Numbered from the stretch's first letter, positions 45,801 to 58,020 are shown. The stretch: 64,000 nt of DNA from Stenogyne calaminthoides (GCA_037126765.1 JBBCBC010000002.1:46814889-46878888); one strand, 5' to 3'. Notes: generated by a model from the sequence alone, not told the origin. Made by a program: numbers and translations.

Positions 45801-48093
45801 AAATAGCTCATCTTGTCCCTTTCAAAAAAAAAAAAAAAAAGCTTATCTTGTCATAAGGAAAAGAAAAATAAAAAGGGTTCATAAAATAAACTCTAAATGG
45901 GATCTGGATAAAAAAGAAAAAAAATAAGAAAATAACGGTTGGGCCTATTTAAAGACATATTAGAATAATAAGGACTTTTTCTGAAAATATAATGTGTATT
46001 TGGCCCATGGGCCTAATTTTCAGTGCTTTACTTTTACCTCTGGCGGCGGAGTCCAAAAACTGGTCTACTATCAGCCCATTTATCACAGCCCAGGCCCAGT
46101 CTATAACATTATCAATCAGGCACTCAAAGTATATGGTCGATGGCCATTATAAAAGTTATGTTGCAAGCTAAAAATAGAGACGGAATTTTTTTTTTTTTTA
46201 TTTTTTCCATTCTTCAGGAAATTGATTTTGAAGTATGCGTTTTGACAGTGATGTCCATATAATCGATTGATTACACAAATAAATTCGAACATAAATTTCG
46301 AAGCTCAATAACATTTTAAACATGTGTACTTATCTTCATCACGATTGAATTAATTTTCGAACCTAGACAACTAGAACTAATAAAAAAATCACACATTTAC
46401 ATCACAGACAATGAAATATAAAATAAAAGGAAACGCAATTCAAATAAAAACCAGCGGTCATTCAAAATCATGCTATAGACCAGTGTGTATAAAATATTAA
46501 TCCTTTAATATAAAGGCATGTAATTTATATTTATAAGATACATTTGGTGTCTTCAAATTATATACGGAATATTCTGAATTAATTTTCGAATAATGTAAAC
46601 AGTTTACTATATTAGTTCAATTTTGATTGTGGTTAGTACTGTGGTCCTACCCACAAGTGATCCCCTTTTTATTGTTAAGACGCATTTATGAGTTATGACA
46701 TAAAAAATTTGAAAAATTTCTTTATATTTCACACTTTCTTTTTTTGTTCAATTTAAAAAAAAATTATCGAATAATTGAGTTTATTTTAAAAAAAATTATT
46801 GTAATTAATTAATTACTTTAAAAAAAATGTAAACAGTTTACTATATTAGTTCTTTTTTTTATTTATTATTTAAAAAAATTTTTTTTTTTACTTTAAAAAA
46901 ACTAGTTTATTTTATTAGTCTTTTCACATTTAAATCTATTTTGATTTTTTTTTTTCAATATTGACGAATTTGTACGATTAAATTTAGTCCTAAGCAGATG
47001 AGACGAACCAATAGAATTTTTACAGATACCAGCTTGAAAAAATAATACTGGGAGTAATATTTATTTTTCCATTCATTAATGCATCCCACATATATGTATA
47101 TATATACAATCATAATTATATACGTAATTTAAAATGATGAAAATGAAGTACGAATTGCAGCAATACTTTGCCACATACATAGATATTTAGCATCATTGCA
47201 AACGATACGAATTTTTATGGTTTACCTTTGTGCCTTTCGTTTAGCATTTTAAGTTTCAAATATTGTGTTTAATTTGTATAAACAAATAAAACCCCAAGAG
47301 CTATACAATTTCATGAAAGATCACTTTACCCTTTTCTTTTCAATAAATATCCACTTGTAGATCACTATGCATAGATATTAATCATATTATATAAACAATA
47401 TTAATATATTTATTTTTTAAAAAAAATCTACTTAAGGAATTGAGACCACTTAAAGGGGACAACTTTGATTACCCTTTGGATGAAGTTTTTTCCCATGAAA
47501 AGTCCTTTCGTGAAATTTAAAATTGGCACGATTTTTTTCTTATTTGAACCAAACACAACCCCATCATTTTCCATTTGTTTCTCAACTAAAACAAATAGTG
47601 ATCCCCCCAAATATCTCGCATGCAATTGTAATAAATAATTTCACAAGGATACTCAAGTGGTGGTGTATGGCCAAACAAATAGAACCAATTCAATTTGTCA
47701 CGTGAATAGGCTTTATTTATACGGGATACTATTGTTTTTCTTCTCTCCATTTTATTTAGTTCATAATTAAGCACATTTATGATAACATTTTATTCATATA
47801 TACGTTGTTGAGAGTGAATGTTTTTATATAACATAATTATATGTTTATTTTACAAGATTTATATTCCAAATAAAAAGATAAGCAATACATCACCATCGAT
47901 GAAACATCTAGAGAAAACGTTGAATTAAAAAATATGAAAATAACTTAATTATAATTAATATTTTAAAAAAAACTAAATTTAAAAAATGGCGCTGAGATTT
48001 GGTACTCCATTGAACAATAAAAAAGAGTGTGAAAAAGTATTTTTAATTGAATAAATACATCAAATGCGAAATAATGGACGAAAACCAAAAAAC
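42874..48093. other. Gene-free AT-rich DNA downstream of MIF
   Basis: 3' UTR of MIF, then no recognisable gene. It contains a poly-T run (44757-44782) and a GGGCCT/TGGGCC-rich stretch at 45940-46110 (TTGGGCC, GGCCCATGGGCC, GGCGGCGG) that looks like a promoter remnant with site-II motifs but has no gene attached. The rest is ordinary intergenic sequence. Confidence 0.4.
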
Positions 48094-48167
48094 CACTAGA
48101 GGAAGGGGTCGAACCTTCGACCTTGTGGTTAACAGTCACGTGCTCTAACCAACTTACCTACTCCAGT
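48094..48167 (-). tRNA. tRNA-Asn(GTT)-like sequence, probably a pseudogene
   Basis: On the minus strand a 74-nt tract matches plant tRNA-Asn: loop CTGTTAACC with anticodon GTT, T arm GAAGG-TTCGACC-CCTTC fully paired, acceptor ACTGGAG/CTCTAGT paired with one G-U, A-box AGTTGGTTAGAGC. The D stem (GGTA vs GAGC) and anticodon stem (CGTGA vs CCACA) carry mismatches, so it is probably inactive or a SINE head. No CCA or pol III terminator was assessed with certainty. Confidence 0.5.
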
Positions 48168-51100
48168 TTTTGCACATCTATGTGATGCATTTATTATTTA
48201 ATTGTTTCAATAATAAAATTCATTCAATTTGATTAACATCACAGAATCTTTCGCTGTTCTTACTATTATGTTTTATCAGCAAAAGATTTAATGAGTTTTT
48301 GTTTCTCGTGTGGCACAAAATTCACATGAATTTTTATTATTATTATTATATTGTTATTTAGCAGTGGAAAAGGTCATTATTTAGCATAAGAAATTGAGTT
48401 TATAATGTTTAAAAATACTTAATTTTATATATATGGTTTTTTTTAAATCGTTCAAAGTGATACTTTGATGGTGTTTGAAAATTAGATTGCAAGCAAGAAT
48501 CAACTAATTCTTTTTTTCAAAAAACATTATCCGTATATTAAATAGCGACACTTTGTATACTATCTCATCCTATTTTTTGTTGTTTAAATAAGAACTTCGT
48601 TGCAAGTGGATTATATATGTTTTTTACTACTAAACTACAACATTTTAAATGGCATCAATTTTTATTTATTCTTCCCAATTTATTTGCGGTAAAATTTTAC
48701 ACAGGATAGACTTATAAATGAGACAAATCTCATTTATTAGATTATATATATATTTAGTTCATGGATTTATGAGACCCAATGCAATCATGATTATAAAGAA
48801 AATAACGTCTCAAATGCTCGTCTCATGTATGAGTCCGACACATGGAAGGATTCACTTGAGACCAGCCTCAAGCTATAGCTACTGCAACTGTTTACTGAGT
48901 TACGGTCGACCGCCATCCTCTTGAATCTTTAATGAATGAACTCTTTTAATAAAATTCAAAATCAAATTTAATGTTCCAATTTAATTCTGGACTAAATTCA
49001 ATATTCGTCTTTTTAAAATATTATTTTATTTCTTTTTTCTTCTTGTTTTTGTTACAAAGGGCAAACAAAACGGATTTGGTGTTTCATTATTTATTAGGTT
49101 ACCCACACTGAAATAAATGTAACCAGACAAAAAATATTATCTCAAGAAGAAATTGGAGAAATTAAGTGAAGACCTGAAGAAATATTTAAATGGCCAACTA
49201 AAGTACTAGCTAACTCAAAATATGTGTAATTTTATGGAGTTGTATTTTATGTTTCATTGCATTTTAATACTCAATAAAGCCATATAACATATACTACTAT
49301 TGAAAGAAAATAAAAGATTTTTTTCTGAGTGAAAGTCAGCCCCAGCCTAACTTCACAAAGGTGGACTCTTTATGCCTTCCAAAAGTGATTGAAACTTGCA
49401 GATTCCCCGTCATGAACTTTAAATTTGTTACTCTAAATAATAATTTAGTCAACTAAATTTAATTTTGTGATGGTGGATTCCTTTATAATTTATACACGCA
49501 CACACTTAAAATTTCTTTATAAACAGAAGTTGTTATATACTTGTGAATTCTAATTACATCTTTACAACTTTTTCCAAAAGAAAAATTACAGATAAATGTA
49601 GCATAGCAAAGGATATAGGGAGGGAAGTAAAACTGTAAAAAAAGAAAAGGAAAAATGCAGTAGTTTTGAACATTAATGAATCACTAACATGTTGTTATAT
49701 TGATTGTAATAATTAAGGGACCACTTGAGAAAATGAAAATGCAGAAAAAATTACAAGTGCAGAATCCTTTATGCTCATAACGATGAGGTGGTCCTTATAT
49801 ATGAAGATTATCTTCAATTATAGATGCTGTGTCATTACTTCATTTTAAGTCGCGTATTTGACCCAATTAAGGAATAATTCCAACTTTAACTCATTCTCTT
49901 AGATTTCCAATAATTCTTTCTCAAAATATCTGGTTTATCATCACCAAAATATCCCATTTCAAGCAATAATTCATCAAACTTAATTTATTTTAATTTAATT
50001 TTAGTCAATCCATTTCCCATAATATTTGTCACCCTTAGTCTTAGAAAAACAAGTCATGTTTAGACAATTTTCATCGATATTTCTAATTTTGCAAGTAACA
50101 TATAAAATTGGCTTAATTTCAAATAAAATCACCAATTTTCACTCAATTGCAATTTAATTCAAACTTTTCACTCAATTGCAATTTAATCCAAAATTTTTGG
50201 ATAATTACAAATAAATTATCACATTTAATATTGTTGCAAGTTAGGTTAATGGACGATCTCTTTTTTGTCAGTTTCTCTTACATGACATTTGTATTAAAGC
50301 ATGGCTATATCGATTGGACATGTATCTAGATAGTGGCTCAGAAAAAATTATTTGTAAGTCTAATTTAAAACTATATTTAAAGGTGGTGATTTATTTTCAC
50401 AGAATATTACATATTACATTTGATTAAATTCACATTCCATACCGACTGCACCCACATTTAATTCCAAAACTCATACTAGACATATTAGTATAATATATAC
50501 ACGTTAAACTTTGTAGATCAATTGTGGGAATTAACATGTTCCAATTTAGGTTGAATTGTAAATGTCGAATTAAAGGCTAGGTGCTACAAAATTTGGTCCA
50601 TGACCTAGTCCTACCAATGCCTAAACCCGTATGTATCTAAAATGTCCACGCTTTTTGGCCCCTTAAAACGAATTTAATTTTACACGCCCTTGAATATCTT
50701 TTTCAATTTTCCAAACAGGCCCACCATCCAATTATTTAACCCTGCCTCTCCTGAAAAGCTTCACCCATACCGTAATGCTTTCCAATTAAATTCATCCCTG
50801 AAGTACAATAAATATATTTATATACCTAAATTCGAATTTCCATTAATTTTCAAATATTTCAACGGTTCATAAATTAGTTGTATAATCATTTTATATTATT
50901 ATCATGAAATTAAACCCATTTATATGCACATTTTGTGGTTGCAATAAATAAATTTTAATTTCACGGCTACACTTTGGCCCTACAGGACAGGAGGAATGTT
51001 GACCACATCATTACCCGACTGGCAAATAAATACTACACCAATGTGCAGCACATAGTATTAATTATAATCTCCATTATCATAAATAAATTAAATTAATGAT

Positions 51101-51397
51101 AAAATCTGAGAAAATTTTCCAGCTATAATAAATGTACCCATTACCCACTCCGTGAAGAAATTAAATGAAAGGACTGTCCCATGCCTTTGGTTGTTGAATA
51201 AATCTCAACACACACTCTCTCTCTCACAGTAAAACACACACATAGTATGGCTTTGCAACCCCTCCAAGAAAACAAGCTCACTGACTTCACTACTCACTCT
51301 TTACTAACAGTATTACAGTAATAGAAGAAGAGGTGATATGATGGACAAGACATTCCCATTTCGTCATCTTTCCAATAATTACACACATATACTTATA
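48168..51397. other. Gene-free AT-rich DNA
   Basis: No gene or complete element recognised. CT-rich run at about 51212-51226. A duplicated phrase ACTTTTCACTCAATTGCAATTTAAT (near 50137 and 50163) is a small tandem repeat. Confidence 0.4.
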
Positions 51398-52857
51398 TGT
51401 ATATTAATAATTAAAAGAACTTTTTCAGGGGGTTTTTTTTTGCGAGGATAAAAGTAAAATTTCATGGGTAAAATTGAATGATGTTTGTAAAGATAAAATA
51501 TGTGGGGGGCTCGGGATAAGAAACATCGATTTTTTTAATCAGGCCCTCTTAGGAAAATGGATTTGGAGATACGTCAATGAACCTAATAGGTTGTGGGCAA
51601 GAATTGTAAAATTCAAGTATGGGGGGTTTATTATGTCGAGTGATGTGAGAGGAGAGGGGAGAGCCAATAGAGTGAGGGGCAGCATCAATAGGGGTCAAAT
51701 ATCGGGGTAGTGGAAGAATGTGTGTGAGTTGTATGGTGATCCGAGTGGAGGGGGATGGGGGCAGGTTTAACTGTGTATTGGGGGATAGGAGGGACGTGCT
51801 GTTTTGGGAGGATATATAGGTAGATAATGTTAGGTTAAGAGACAAATTCCATAGGTTGTTTAGATTGAGTGGTCAGAAAGAAGAGCGAGTGAGAAATATG
51901 GGCACGTGGTGTAACGAGAAATGGGAGTGGAGTCTTAGTTCGAGTCGGGAGCTACGGCATAGGGAACTAACGCTACTTAATCAGCTTTTGGAATGTGTTA
52001 ACAGGATTCAGCTACAAAGAGACTCGAAAGATAGGTGGAAGTGGAACGGCTCGCCCAACGGCCTGTACACTACCACCGAGGCATACAACCACCTTGTTCA
52101 CGAGACGTCGATAACGACAGAAAACGGGACCGAAAGGAAGACTTTCTCGAGAGTTTGGAAAAGCTACGCACCAAGAAGAGCTCAGGCGATAGTTTGGAAG
52201 ATCTTAAGAGGAAGATTAGCAACAAAAGACAACGTACTCAAGCAAAATATGTTCTCGGCAGCTGGAGACCTTGGGTGTCCCCTTTGTGAAAAGGAGGAGG
52301 AGACCACTTCACACCTCTTCTTCCGATGTCCATTCTCAACGGACATATGGCAGCGACTACAACAGTGGATAGGCATCTCTACGGCAGTACATTGCAGACC
52401 TATCGAGCATTTCATACAACATAGTTTGATACTTGGATTCGGAAAGGCTTCAAAAATAGCAGACACGATCTGGACAGTAACTATGTGGTCGATCTGAAAT
52501 CTGAGAAACAATCGCGTTTTCAATGCTTCAACTATTGACACTGGAAATTTTTGGAGAGAACTAATGGCGCGTATCTGGTCATGGCTATCGGAGAAATCGG
52601 AACAGGTGCGCGCGACTTCATTCAGCGGGTGGGTACAACAGCCCAAAGCATATATATAGTGGTTCTAAATTTTTACTGCAGGTTGGGAGTTTTCTTTCTT
52701 TTGGTGTAATTAAGTGATATAGGAGTATTTTTTATCTGTATCTTTTTGGTGGGCGAACTGATGCAACCTGGATTATATCTTATACTCAAGGTTACAATCA
52801 AAGTATTAATGAAATTTTTTTTCCTGTTCAAAAAAAAAATGTACATTAATAATTAAA
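51398..52857 (+). mobile_element. 5'-truncated LINE with 18-bp target-site duplication
   Basis: Element 51416-52839. It is flanked by TGTATATTAATAATTAAA (51398-51415) and TGTACATTAATAATTAAA (52840-52857), an 18-bp duplication with one mismatch. The 3' end has an A run before the right duplication. The coding remnant is the C-terminal part of a reverse-transcriptase polyprotein with a zf-RVT domain (see 51430-52660). Severe 5' truncation, poly(A) and a long variable duplication are diagnostic of target-primed reverse transcription. Confidence 0.92.
51430..52660 (+). pseudogene. LINE ORF2 C-terminal remnant (zf-RVT and tail)
   Basis: First frame: KISWVKLNDVCKDKICGGLG and IRNIDFFNQALLGKWIWRY, the region just after the reverse transcriptase; it stops at 51710. 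A shifted frame from 51856 reads RNMGTWCNEKWEWSL, then the zf-RVT domain SRVWKSYAPRRAQAIVWKIL, GCPLCEKEEETTSHLFFRCP. At 52495 a TGA interrupts MWSI-NLRNNRVFN where Trp is usual, so a single G-to-A change could account for it; reading continues to KAYI and a stop near 52660. It is a decayed, non-functional fragment. Confidence 0.85.
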
Positions 52858-53789
52858 CTAAAATTCATATGAGCCATATTAGCCTAAATCAACACAATCC
52901 TACCTGAAAATATTAGAAAATATTAAAGTGTCAATACTTAAATTATGTTAGAGAGAGGATCTTATACAAATGTGTTCGTCTCTGCTTGTCTTAAAAGCCA
53001 AGGTTTATTAATTAATCTATCTATACGCATTCGCTGGCCTTAATTAGGCTAGATTTAGCGAACTTGGCAATTATGTCGTATCATAAATTCAGATAACGGG
53101 TTCCTTTATTGCTAAATTAGGTAGCAATCTAGGTTAATTACTTTCTAAGCTAACAACACACTTAATTACTTAACTGCCCCCCATGCAATCATGTTTTTAT
53201 TCTCACTACTGGGGAATCCCTATGCTTGAATAAAGATTAAAGATATGGCATAAAGTAAAAGATGCAAGAATAAAAGAGCAAAATGACATACACACCACAA
53301 ACTCATAATACTAAATTAACCCTCTGAGATTATAAAGCAGAAAGTATCCCCAGAAGATGCAATTAAAAAAAAAATGAAATGTAACCGCCCCAATTTATGT
53401 AAACACCACCACTTTTTGCTGCTTCGTTTCGGACAAACATAAAAATATATCATCATATATCTCCAAATTTTATGCATGGTGTTGAATCGGATTAGCAAAA
53501 CCCTAATTACAAAATAATGATTGATTAAGATCCAAAATTTTGCAAGAAGGAAATGCAGCTAAGAAATTAATCCTTCATTTGATCCTCAGAAATCTGATCA
53601 TTGCTAGTCATGATATTAATAGCTAAAATTAAACAAGAGATTAACAAAAGATAAAAATCTAAAATAAGCGGAAATTAAAAGAACTAAATAACGATTGCAT
53701 CCATATGCATTTTCTCTCTCCTTAATTTTCTCTCTATCTAAAAACTTACTTATTTAATCCATCCATCCGTCCATGATTGCATCAAGGGG
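52858..53789. other. Spacer and 3' flank of the ZHD gene
   Basis: AT-rich; the right part is the likely 3' UTR of the minus-strand ZHD gene. No gene seen. Confidence 0.4.
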
Positions 53790-54794
53790 TTAAGAAGAAG
53801 ACGATCCATTAGTACCATGATGAAGACCCAATTCCTGCTCCTTGACATCGATGTTTCCGTCGCGGTGGTGCTGGTGGTGGTGGAATGCTGCGGCGGCGGC
53901 GCCGTAGTTGATGCCGTTTCCGTTAGTGGTGGCCGGTGGGGGAGTGGAGATTTCGGTGGTATTGTTAGATACAATTGGGGGAGTGATGGTGTTATCCTTT
54001 TTGGTGCCGAAAGTGTTTTTGTTGTTGTGCATCCACACTTTGAAAACCCCTTTGTCGACCCCAATTTCGGTGCAGAAATCGTTGATTAAATCCTCGTCTC
54101 TTTTCTGCATTTTCCACCCTAACTTGTCGGCGAATTCCAGCATTTTGTCCTTTTGGAATTGGGTGAATTTCGTGCGGAAGCGTTTCCTGCTGCTGGAATT
54201 TAAGATCGGAGTGGAGGTAGCGTTAATTGGGGTGGAAATAGTGGTATTGTTGTTATCTAGAGGCGGCCCGGATCCCGAGAGGCCGTGGCTTAGCGCTAAC
54301 AGCATGTGCGGCGCCGACGCGGGGTAATAAGAGGATGAGATCGGGGGCGGGGAGAGGGAATTATTGGGGCTGCCGCCACGTGGCAGGGGCGGAGGCGGGG
54401 GGTGGTGGCGGTGGTGGGGCTGGTATTCGAGGGCTGGGGCGGCGTTGGGCGGGTGGAGGGCGAGGGGGTGCTCCTCCGGCTCGCGGCGGTGGAAGTTGCG
54501 GTGGCAGCCGCAGGCGGCGCATTTTAGCGAGGTGGGCTCGGCGGGGTTAGAGGCCGGGGAGGGCATGAACTCGCCGCAGCCGTCGAGGGCATGGCCGCCG
54601 AGGGTGGCGGCGTGGTTTTTGAGGCATTCTTTGTAGGTGACGACGACGGGGTGGTGGTGGTGGTGGTGGAGGTGCAGCGGCGCGTGGCGCTTCAAGACGC
54701 CGTTGGCGAGAGTGGAGGCTTTGGCGGGTTGGATCCGGGTCGGAGTCTCGGTTACTGCTTCCGGAGTTTTCACTGTAGAATTGCCCAACTCCAT
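53790..54794 (-). CDS. Zinc-finger homeodomain (ZF-HD/ZHD) transcription factor, ZHD8-10 type
   Basis: Intronless, 334 residues, as usual for the family. Start MELGNSTVKTPEAV. NGVLKRHAPL and a His run (HHHHHH) precede the dimerisation zinc finger at residues 54-105 (YKECLKNHAATLGGHALDGC, then KCAACGCHRNFHRRE). A His/Pro-rich low-complexity linker follows. The homeodomain spans about residues 203-263: RKRFRTKFTQFQKDKMLEFA, KRDEDLINDFCTEIGVDKGV and the recognition helix FKVWMHNNKNTFG, with the ZHD-specific Met in WMHNNKN. The C-terminus is Thr/Pro/Asn-rich with an Ala run and His tract. The RTKF.QFQK..M.EFA..LGWKMQKRDE wording points to the ZHD8/9/10 clade. ZHDs act as nuclear dimers, form heterodimers with MIFs, and regulate floral, vascular and stress genes. 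Several long opposite-strand frames over this GC-rich gene are artefacts. Confidence 0.95.
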   Translation of the reverse strand: MELGNSTVKTPEAVTETPTRIQPAKASTLANGVLKRHAPLHLHHHHHHPVVVTYKECLKNHAATLGGHALDGCGEFMPSPASNPAEPTSLKCAACGCHRNFHRREPEEHPLALHPPNAAPALEYQPHHRHHPPPPPLPRGGSPNNSLSPPPISSSYYPASAPHMLLALSHGLSGSGPPLDNNNTTISTPINATSTPILNSSSRKRFRTKFTQFQKDKMLEFADKLGWKMQKRDEDLINDFCTEIGVDKGVFKVWMHNNKNTFGTKKDNTITPPIVSNNTTEISTPPPATTNGNGINYGAAAAAFHHHQHHRDGNIDVKEQELGLHHGTNGSSSS

Positions 54795-54971
54795 TGTTTC
54801 GGCTGAAACAACATCTAAGGACCAAATTAACCCCGGGGATGTTTCGAGCTTCTTCTTACTTGATTAGGAATGAGATTAGGGTTTTGAGGGGCAAAGAGGA
54901 GTTTTTAGCCATGTGAAGAAGAAAAGAGAAGAGAAGAGAGGAGAAATGGTTTAGCTTGGGTGAAGAGGGGA

Positions 54972-54992
54972 TGATGATGATGATGATGATGA
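54972..54992. repeat. (GAT)n microsatellite upstream of the ZHD start
   Basis: About seven GAT/ATG trinucleotides some 180 bp before the ZHD ATG, likely in the 5' UTR or proximal promoter. Confidence 0.75.
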
Positions 54993-56699
54993 GACTGTAG
55001 ATAATAAAAATCTTGGTTATGTGGTTTGTCCTTCTTAACCACTTGCCTCTTTTTCAATTTTAACCTCACTTCTAATCTCTGCTTAACTTGTTTGCTGTAA
55101 ATTTATAAGTAACCTTACCCCCCCTGCATAGTGCATCTAATATTTCTAGTATATTTCAGAAAATATAATTATTTTTTAAACAGTAAATTCTTTTTACCTC
55201 TTGATTTATGACATACAGTCAAACAATTTTATTTATTTTTCAGAAAATGTAAATCGGAGAGAAACATAATATACATCCTATATTTCAAATTTCTATAATT
55301 TCCTTTATGTAAAATTTCTATAATATTGATCATATATGAAAGAAAAATATCAGAGAATCATTATTCAAGATTGTAGGCTGAATATTTAATTGGAAACGAA
55401 ACAAAAATATATAAATTACATTAGACAAATCGCATACCATGTGCACCAACTTATAAGAGAAATTAATTTCATGAACAATGTACACGATAAAAAGAAAAAA
55501 AACAAATATTACTAACATTCTAATTATAAATCTTTAAAAGACAAATATCTAATTACACGATAAGGGAGTAATAATTGAATATCAATAGAAGACAAAAAAA
55601 ATACCTACACATTTTTTAAATTAAATAGTACTACTACTAATATTTAAAAAAAATAAAAATAAAGCAACAGAGTAAAGTACAAGGTTGCGTGAGAGTTGCA
55701 CAATTTATTTACCCTGATTGACGTAAAATAAAACAAGGCAGGTTCTGCAGCTCTGCTGCAATTACTGAATTCACCTTAAATTGTCAAACTTGTCTGAAAC
55801 GCATCCACCCCCTTTAAACCTCACTTTTTAACGTCAAAACCCAAAATTGCCCATTCCCCCTTACTTCAATACAATTTTTACTTTTACATTGTTTTCCCAA
55901 TTTACCCTCTTAACATTGCTTTTGAATAATTTCAGATATGAGGATTGGAAATTCCAAAAATTATTTTCGAATTTTTTGACTATCCTCAATTATGTTAGTT
56001 CAATAGTCCAAACTTTTATGTATATGGCATCATTTTCACAGTTTTATGTTAGTTCAATAGTCTCAATTTATTTTCACACTTTCCATTTTGTTCCGTTATA
56101 ATTCATTTTGCACACCCAAAATATAAAAAAGAATCTCACAATCTCCATCCCACAATCTTACTTCTCACAATTTTCACCCTTCACCCCTTTGAAAAATCAA
56201 CAAAACACACAAAAAAATAATTTTTCTTAATATGTGTGCAAATCTTATGGTGCAAAATGAATTGGGACGGAGAAAGTAGTCGTGTCAAATAGTTATGTCA
56301 TAAATTAAAATGCCTCTTTTGTGTCATTTTCAATTCCATTTCAATGAATATATATTATCTTCAGTAGATTTTATTTTAAATAAAAGTAAATATATTTTTG
56401 TGCAGCTTTACATAAATATATTGAAGAGATAAATCTATGTGTTTTTCATAATTCAAATTTGATTGACAAGTCAAACAGCATAACTCAATATTCCGCTATT
56501 CATTTAAATTTTGTACAAATAGAGTATCAATATCCTTAAATTTAAATCTCAACTTGAATTTGAGCTCCACAGGTGAAAAGAGAGAGAAGTGATTATAGAA
56601 AAGTAAAACTACGTAGCTGGACATAATCAATACAAAATAAATCGGTATAATAATTTTTTGTTGGTAGAGTTCAATAATAATTCGAAGAAAAAAACTCAT
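54993..56699. other. Upstream region of the ZHD gene
   Basis: AT-rich with no recognisable gene. The phrase TATGTTAGTTCAATAGTC occurs twice (55991 and 56045). Confidence 0.4.
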
Positions 56700-57300
56700 A
56701 CAAGACGGATACAACTAAGCAAGCACAAATCACACGCACCCTCTAAAAAGTGTTAAAGCGTCAATGTCCAATTTACGCCTCCGTCTCATTGTAACACCGT
56801 CTCATTCAAGTGTGTCTTTGCAATTCTTTTATATATAATTTCATATTACTCTACCTAACTTGTGGGCTGAGTTGTCATTTGGGTTATCAGCTCTATCATT
56901 GAGAAAGATGGCTCGACAAGTGTATAATTTAATTAGAATAGAGTTTTGTTGTCAATAATTGGGAAGAAGATAAGACCTAACAAATGCATAATTTAATGTA
57001 GGTAGATTTTTGTTGTCGGGTCGTCTCATCTAAAAGTCCGAATTTACAGAGAAGATAGGAATTAATTATTTTATATATAGTTCTATAATATTCTTCCTTA
57101 TTTGTAGGCTGAGTTGTCGTTTGGATTGTCAACTCCATCATTGGGAGGAAGAGATGGCCTAATAAATATATTATTTTAATGTGGTAGAATTTTGCTGTCA
57201 GCGGGGTTTTAACTCACGGCGGGAGTTTGAACCCGGAGACTCTAATACTATAAAAATCATTTAATTTATCTAAAAATTTGAACATATAGAGAGGTGATGA
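56700..57300. repeat. Cluster of foldback and 'GTCTCATCTAAAA' repeats
   Basis: The right half of a GAGACGG-type element (AGTGTTAAAGCGTCAATGTCC ..GTCTCATTCAAGTGTGTC) lies at about 56740-56822. Then two tandem diverged units of about 200 bp (about 56850-57015 and 57040-57230) share GGCTGAGTTGTC(A/G)TTTGG, TCAACTCCATCATTGGGA-like and GTAGAATTTTGCTGTC words. Related single copies occur near 5901, 37579 and 60928. Confidence 0.5.
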
Positions 57301-58020
57301 ATTTTTTTTTTGTAAATAATTCCTAAGAAGTAATAAAAAAGAAAACAAAAAACCCAACTTCACACTTATTAGTCAAATTAAGTTAAGAATAATTATTTAA
57401 TCCTACTACTAAAAATATTGTCTAGGTAATTTCTTAAATTGAAATTGAGGGAGGTAAAAATGTGATATACCGCGCGTTCATGAGGGCCATCAGTTGGGCG
57501 ATGCCGCGATGGGTGCATCCCCAAATTTTAAAGCACTTTTGTCGGATTCCATAGAATTTTGAGACGTTGAGCGTTTTGTCCGAATAAATTAAACATACTT
57601 ATCTGTAACAACTAATTTTTTAAAGCTGATAAAAAGGAGATGATCGTAATCCGTTTTTGATCCCTAAATAGATATGTACGAATTTAATAGTTATCGCCAA
57701 AGTCCAACTATGGACGTATGATTTTTGGAGTTTATCGCAGGTTTCGTTACCAATTAAATAACTGTACTTACTAATTTATAATTCTTCTAAACATCTTTTA
57801 AATGAAGCCACGTGTTTTAATACCACTCTCATGCTTAAACGCGTGTATTTTTATATTAATACTTGTATATACATTCTTATTCTTGGTATTAGAAAATTGA
57901 TATTGTCTTGTTGATTTTGAGTAAGAGTACCGTCTAAATTAATTTGAGTGGCAATATGAATTCATATGACTATATGAGATTGAATCGAGAGATTAAGTTT
58001 TCAATCATTATAATTATATA
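57301..58020. other. Intergenic, nothing recognised
   Basis: AT-rich except a short GC island near 57470-57520 (CGCGCGTTCATGAGGGCC). No coding frame or element. Confidence 0.4.

Noticed and set aside
53817..54806. Several plus-strand frames with Gly/Val/Arg runs opposite the ZHD gene
   Set aside because: Low-complexity translations produced by the His/Pro-rich ZHD coding strand; no motifs and no splice logic.
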